From the NCBI GenBank assembly GCA_947089145.1, contig CAMUJH010000011.1:20655-84654 (forward strand): 64,000 bases of DNA. The letters are read 5' to 3'. Each line of letters starts with the position of its first letter. The first letter of the stretch is position 1. Origin of the DNA: an uncultured Hungatella sp. (lineage in GTDB: Bacteria; Bacillota; Clostridia; Lachnospirales; Lachnospiraceae). The translations under genes and the position numbers were made by a program. Shown one piece after another: positions 61,485 through 64,000 of the stretch. The notes under the pieces are model-generated. The model saw nothing but the letters and a program-made list of their open reading frames with translations, was not told the origin of the DNA and did not search any database.

Positions 61485-61514
61485 GTTATATTTTATTGGA
61501 TTTTGGGCGGTAAA
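61485..61514 (-). promoter_or_regulatory. Promoter of the C-glycoside operon
   Basis: On the minus strand TTTACC (61509-61514) and TATAAC (61485-61490) are 18 bases apart, with a start near 61478. Three GATAA(G)-type half-sites (CTTATC 61521-61526, GATAAG 61539-61544, TTTATC 61554-61559) lie just upstream of the -35, suiting an AraC-type activator. Confidence 0.6.
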
Positions 61515-61591
61515 TCAGTTCTTATCTTGGCGAAATATGATAAGCCTGTTGGCTTTATCTTTTTCCTGGAAAACTTGATAAAATAAAAAAG

Positions 61592-61616
61592 GCAAGAATT
61601 GTATGTTAATTCTTGC
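61592..61616 (-). terminator. Second terminator after the orphan binding-protein gene
   Basis: A 9-bp perfect stem (61592-61600 / 61608-61616) with a 7-base loop; on the minus strand it is followed by CTTTTTT. Together with 61655-61699 it makes a tandem terminator. Confidence 0.75.
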
Positions 61617-61654
61617 TAACTCTGATTCCACCGCCATAAGCTGGCAGGCATTTC

Positions 61655-61699
61655 ACACAAAAAGGCAGCCGCCCTGTCAAAGCGTCTGCCTTTTTGTGT
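61655..61699 (-). terminator. Terminator after the orphan binding-protein gene
   Basis: A 14-bp perfect stem (61655-61668 / 61686-61699) with a T-run in the stem, nine bases past the lipoprotein stop. It may act in both directions. Confidence 0.8.
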
Positions 61700-61707
61700 C
61701 ACCATTC

Positions 61708-63081
61708 TTAATCGTACTCCGCCGGATACCTGATCTCATGCCCGGAATACTCAAAGGGCCATACGGTCCGATATTCCCCGTCCTGAATCTGGGCGATTGC
61801 CACGGAAGCCCAGGTATTGTTGTTGTAGTGCTGGGTGCCGTCAAATTCATGGTTCTCAAATTTTATCCTGTCATAGGGAAGAATAATCTCCGGCCCGCCT
61901 GGAAAGGCCCCCTGGATATCCATGGCGGCCAGCGCATCCCTTACCGCTTCCCCGCTGTCAGTCCCCGCCTGCTCAAAAGCTGTCTTAAATGTCCACATGG
62001 CAGTGTAGGACTCCGCCGAATGGCCGTTCATGTCAACGCCGAAAATCTCCTTAAACCTTCGGTTTATCTCCTGCCCCTTGGTCAAATCCGGATTCCACTC
62101 CACCACGGAAGTCAGGCCGTTGGAAATGCCCTCAGTGGCAGGTATAAAGCTGGGATCTGCAAACCCGTTTGCCTTGGCAATGAGAATCGGAGGCCGATAC
62201 CCTTGTTCCGCCATGGTTTTCATAAGCAAAACGGCATCGGAAACATAGCTCTCCGCCAAAACGGCATCTGCGTCTGCGTCTTTTAAAGCCAGGATTTCCC
62301 TGGTCAGATCTGCCGCCCCCTGGCCATACTGAATCTCCTCCACAATCTCCATCCCGTATTGGGGGGCATAAATCCTGGCGCACCGTATGGCCTCCTGCCC
62401 GATCATGCTGTTATCCGCAAACACGGCGATGGTCTTTACCTCTTTCCCTGTCTTTCTGGCCTGATCTCTCATGTACATAAACATATTTTCCAGGTACAGG
62501 GAATTCATGGGACACATCCGGAAAAAATATTCATAGCCGTGGGTGGAAATGCTGTCCACTGTGGAGATAGCCGTGATCATGGGAATTTTGTGCTCTTCAC
62601 ACACCCCGGCCACGATCTCTGTCAGGGTGCTCTGATGGCACCCCAGAATAGCGTGTACCTTTTCCCGGGTAATCAGCCGCTCCGCCACCAGGCGGGCCAC
62701 CTGCCCGTCACCTTCCGTGTCGCCTCTCACGATCTCAACAGGGCGCCCGTTGACTCCGCCGGCCCTGTTAATATCCTCCACTGCAAAATCTATCCCCCGC
62801 AGAATATTGGTGCCGATAGCCGCATTATTGCCGCTTAAGGCATAAATCACCCCGATCCGCACTGGTTCCCCTGTAAGAAGAATTTCCTCCTCTGCCTCCG
62901 CCGCTTCCCCCTGCGCCAAAAAATCTGCGTCCCCGCCGTCTGCCCCGTCTGAACCTCCGGCATCCGCCAGGCCCCTTTCTTCCAATGCCGCCTTCTGTTC
63001 CTCCCCCTGCATGCAGCCTGCCATCAAAAAAACCGCCGTAATGGCAATGAGCATTTTAATTATCAGCCTGCCCCTATTCAT
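61708..63081 (-). CDS. Branched-chain amino-acid/amide-type substrate-binding lipoprotein, orphan
   Basis: A 457-residue periplasmic-binding family 6 protein. Signal peptide with lipobox LMAGCMQGEE; an acidic Glu/Asp/Gly linker of about 50 residues; binding domain starting IGVIYALSGNNAAIGTNILR. The start at 63081 has GAGAGG upstream. No permease or ATPase gene is near, and tandem terminators follow. It may feed a transporter encoded elsewhere or act as a sensor for a membrane receptor. Confidence 0.85.
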   Translation of the reverse strand: MNRGRLIIKMLIAITAVFLMAGCMQGEEQKAALEERGLADAGGSDGADGGDADFLAQGEAAEAEEEILLTGEPVRIGVIYALSGNNAAIGTNILRGIDFAVEDINRAGGVNGRPVEIVRGDTEGDGQVARLVAERLITREKVHAILGCHQSTLTEIVAGVCEEHKIPMITAISTVDSISTHGYEYFFRMCPMNSLYLENMFMYMRDQARKTGKEVKTIAVFADNSMIGQEAIRCARIYAPQYGMEIVEEIQYGQGAADLTREILALKDADADAVLAESYVSDAVLLMKTMAEQGYRPPILIAKANGFADPSFIPATEGISNGLTSVVEWNPDLTKGQEINRRFKEIFGVDMNGHSAESYTAMWTFKTAFEQAGTDSGEAVRDALAAMDIQGAFPGGPEIILPYDRIKFENHEFDGTQHYNNNTWASVAIAQIQDGEYRTVWPFEYSGHEIRYPAEYD

Positions 63082-63136
63082 GATCCCGTCCTCTCCCCTG
63101 CAATCGTGCAATGCCTTTTCCTTCTGCCCTTATCCG

Positions 63137-63634
63137 TCAAATGTTAAACAATTCATCAAAATCAATTTTAATATGGGGAAAATGGACGATTTCCAATTCA
63201 TCCTTGTTTTTCTTGGAAACCGTTTTGAAAAGATGGTACTGAGGTTCCTGGTTTTCGTCATAATCAAGATTATAGATCTCCACCTCTCTCTTTTCCCAGT
63301 CCACAATCCAGTATTCGTCGATCTCCATCTTTCTGTAGATTTCCATCTTTTCGCCTCGGTCATACTTTTTTGTGGAATCCGAAAGAACCTCCATAACAAA
63401 CCGGGGTATATCGAAAAACGAATTACCTTTCTTGGCATGCACCCTGCAGTTAATCGTCGCATCTGGAATAACGGTCCTTTCCGCACCGTCAATCACCCAC
63501 TTATATTGAACATTATCCGGATACACCCTGCATGTGCTGTCTTTTAACTGGCTGTACACCATAGATGTAAATGCCGTAATAACATCGGAATGCTCAATAT
63601 AAGCCCCTGCCATATCCGTTAAAATCCCATTCAT
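63137..63634 (-). CDS. Uma2-family (DUF820) putative nuclease
   Basis: A 165-residue PD-(D/E)XK-fold protein. VIPDATINC gives the Pro-Asp motif, FVMEVLSDSTKKYDRG the Glu-x-Lys type region, and MEIYRKMEIDEYWIVD the usual C-terminal signature. The family is common in cyanobacteria and Firmicutes, usually of unknown role. GGAGGG precedes the ATG. It is a single gene. Confidence 0.85.
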   Translation of the reverse strand: MNGILTDMAGAYIEHSDVITAFTSMVYSQLKDSTCRVYPDNVQYKWVIDGAERTVIPDATINCRVHAKKGNSFFDIPRFVMEVLSDSTKKYDRGEKMEIYRKMEIDEYWIVDWEKREVEIYNLDYDENQEPQYHLFKTVSKKNKDELEIVHFPHIKIDFDELFNI

Positions 63635-63954
63635 ACATTACCCTCCATCCTTTAAGCGGCTTTTTCCAGTCATGATCCTATTATAAACGAAACCACAAAG
63701 AAATACAACGCTGCGCCCAAAAGCCATTCCACCACTAAATATAAGAGGTTACTTTTCAAGGGCAATACCGTTTACTCAAGGTTGTCGCAGCCCCTCCAGC
63801 CCCATCTCCTGTCAAGGTTCAGAGAAGAAACCCGTCTTTTGGGGTTCATCGGAATGTCCAGCAAACCTGAATCCTGGCGGGAGACGGCTTCTCTCGGGCT
63901 CACGACACACTCCGCCAAACCACATGCCCCCTTATCCCCCCAAAAAAGAAATAA
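63635..63954. other. Gene-free right-hand spacer
   Basis: About 320 bases with no convincing gene. A 70-codon frame on the minus strand (63772-63984) lacks a ribosome site, runs through a terminator and has no recognisable product. Confidence 0.5.
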
Positions 63955-63979
63955 GCCTGCCGCAAAATCTACGGCAGGC
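63955..63979 (-). terminator. Terminator of a gene beyond the right edge
   Basis: An 8-bp perfect stem GCCTGCCG/CGGCAGGC with a 9-base loop; on the minus strand the stem is followed by TTATTTCTTTTTT. It marks the end of a leftward gene outside the window. Confidence 0.8.
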
Positions 63980-64000
63980 CACAAAACATTTCCGGCAGTT

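Noticed and set aside
63772-63984. 70-codon minus-strand frame at the right edge
   Set aside because: It runs through a clear intrinsic terminator and lacks a ribosome site.
1-64000. CRISPR arrays, tRNA or rRNA genes, prophage or complete insertion sequences
   Set aside because: No regularly spaced repeats, tRNA cloverleaf, rRNA segments, transposase or phage structural genes were recognised on reading both strands.

Overview
The window looks like chromosome of an anaerobic, spore-forming gut Firmicute of the Lachnospiraceae type. The clues are a GerW sporulation gene, strong Shine-Dalgarno sites, peptide-type ABC operons, PTS genes and lone flavoprotein lipoproteins. Almost every gene lies on the minus strand. 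The exceptions are one DHFR-like gene and one MerR regulator. No rRNA, tRNA, CRISPR array or complete insertion sequence was seen.

Region 1 (1-9424) is the 5' part of a long glycan-type operon read leftward. It starts with two NusG-family (LoaP/UpxY-like) antiterminators, followed by a sugar aminotransferase, an acyl-CoA carboxyltransferase and two NeuD/PglD-like acyltransferases. It continues with a malonyl-CoA:ACP transacylase, a KAS III, two acyl carrier proteins, a short-chain reductase and the start of an FkbH-like protein. Together these could build a short (hydroxy)acyl chain on an ACP and transfer it to an amino sugar. Upstream lies a 25-bp perfect inverted repeat (9185-9209 / 9390-9414) enclosing a consensus sigma-A promoter that points away from the operon. 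This has the layout of a phase-variable invertible promoter in the OFF orientation.

Region 2 (9425-16166) holds a nuclease-gene remnant, a GNAT acetyltransferase, a DHFR-like reductase, an FMN/FAD lipoprotein reductase divergent from a MerR regulator, and a MarR-MATE efflux pair with its own palindrome. Region 3 (16194-26514) is a complete operon for import and breakdown of N-acyl-D-amino acids or D-peptides: a YheO/DauR-like regulator, RidA, a threonine-synthase-like PLP enzyme, D-aminoacylase, a Dpp-type ABC transporter and an HpcH-type aldolase.

Region 4 (26910-36604) is core chromosome: gerW, a DUF2953 protein, hypothetical genes, cinA, pgsA, rimO, rpoZ, gmk, yicC and a DUF2971 protein. 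Region 5 (36738-45923) is a lactose/cellobiose/chitobiose-family PTS with its own HPr and PRD activator. It continues into a GrdB-like protein, a glycosylasparaginase-family hydrolase, an M20 dipeptidase, CutC and YitT. Two matching palindromes (TTCCTA-N5-TAGGAA) sit near -52 and -55 of the two PTS promoters. Region 6 (46075-61514) is a probable plant C-glycoside deglycosylation locus. It carries a C-glycoside deglycosidase beta-type subunit, its TIM-barrel partner, two Gfo/Idh/MocA oxidoreductases and a Dpp-type transporter. An AraC regulator fused to a GH39-like domain and further TIM-barrel enzymes follow. Region 7 (61592-64000) has an orphan Leu/Ile/Val-type binding lipoprotein and a Uma2-family protein.
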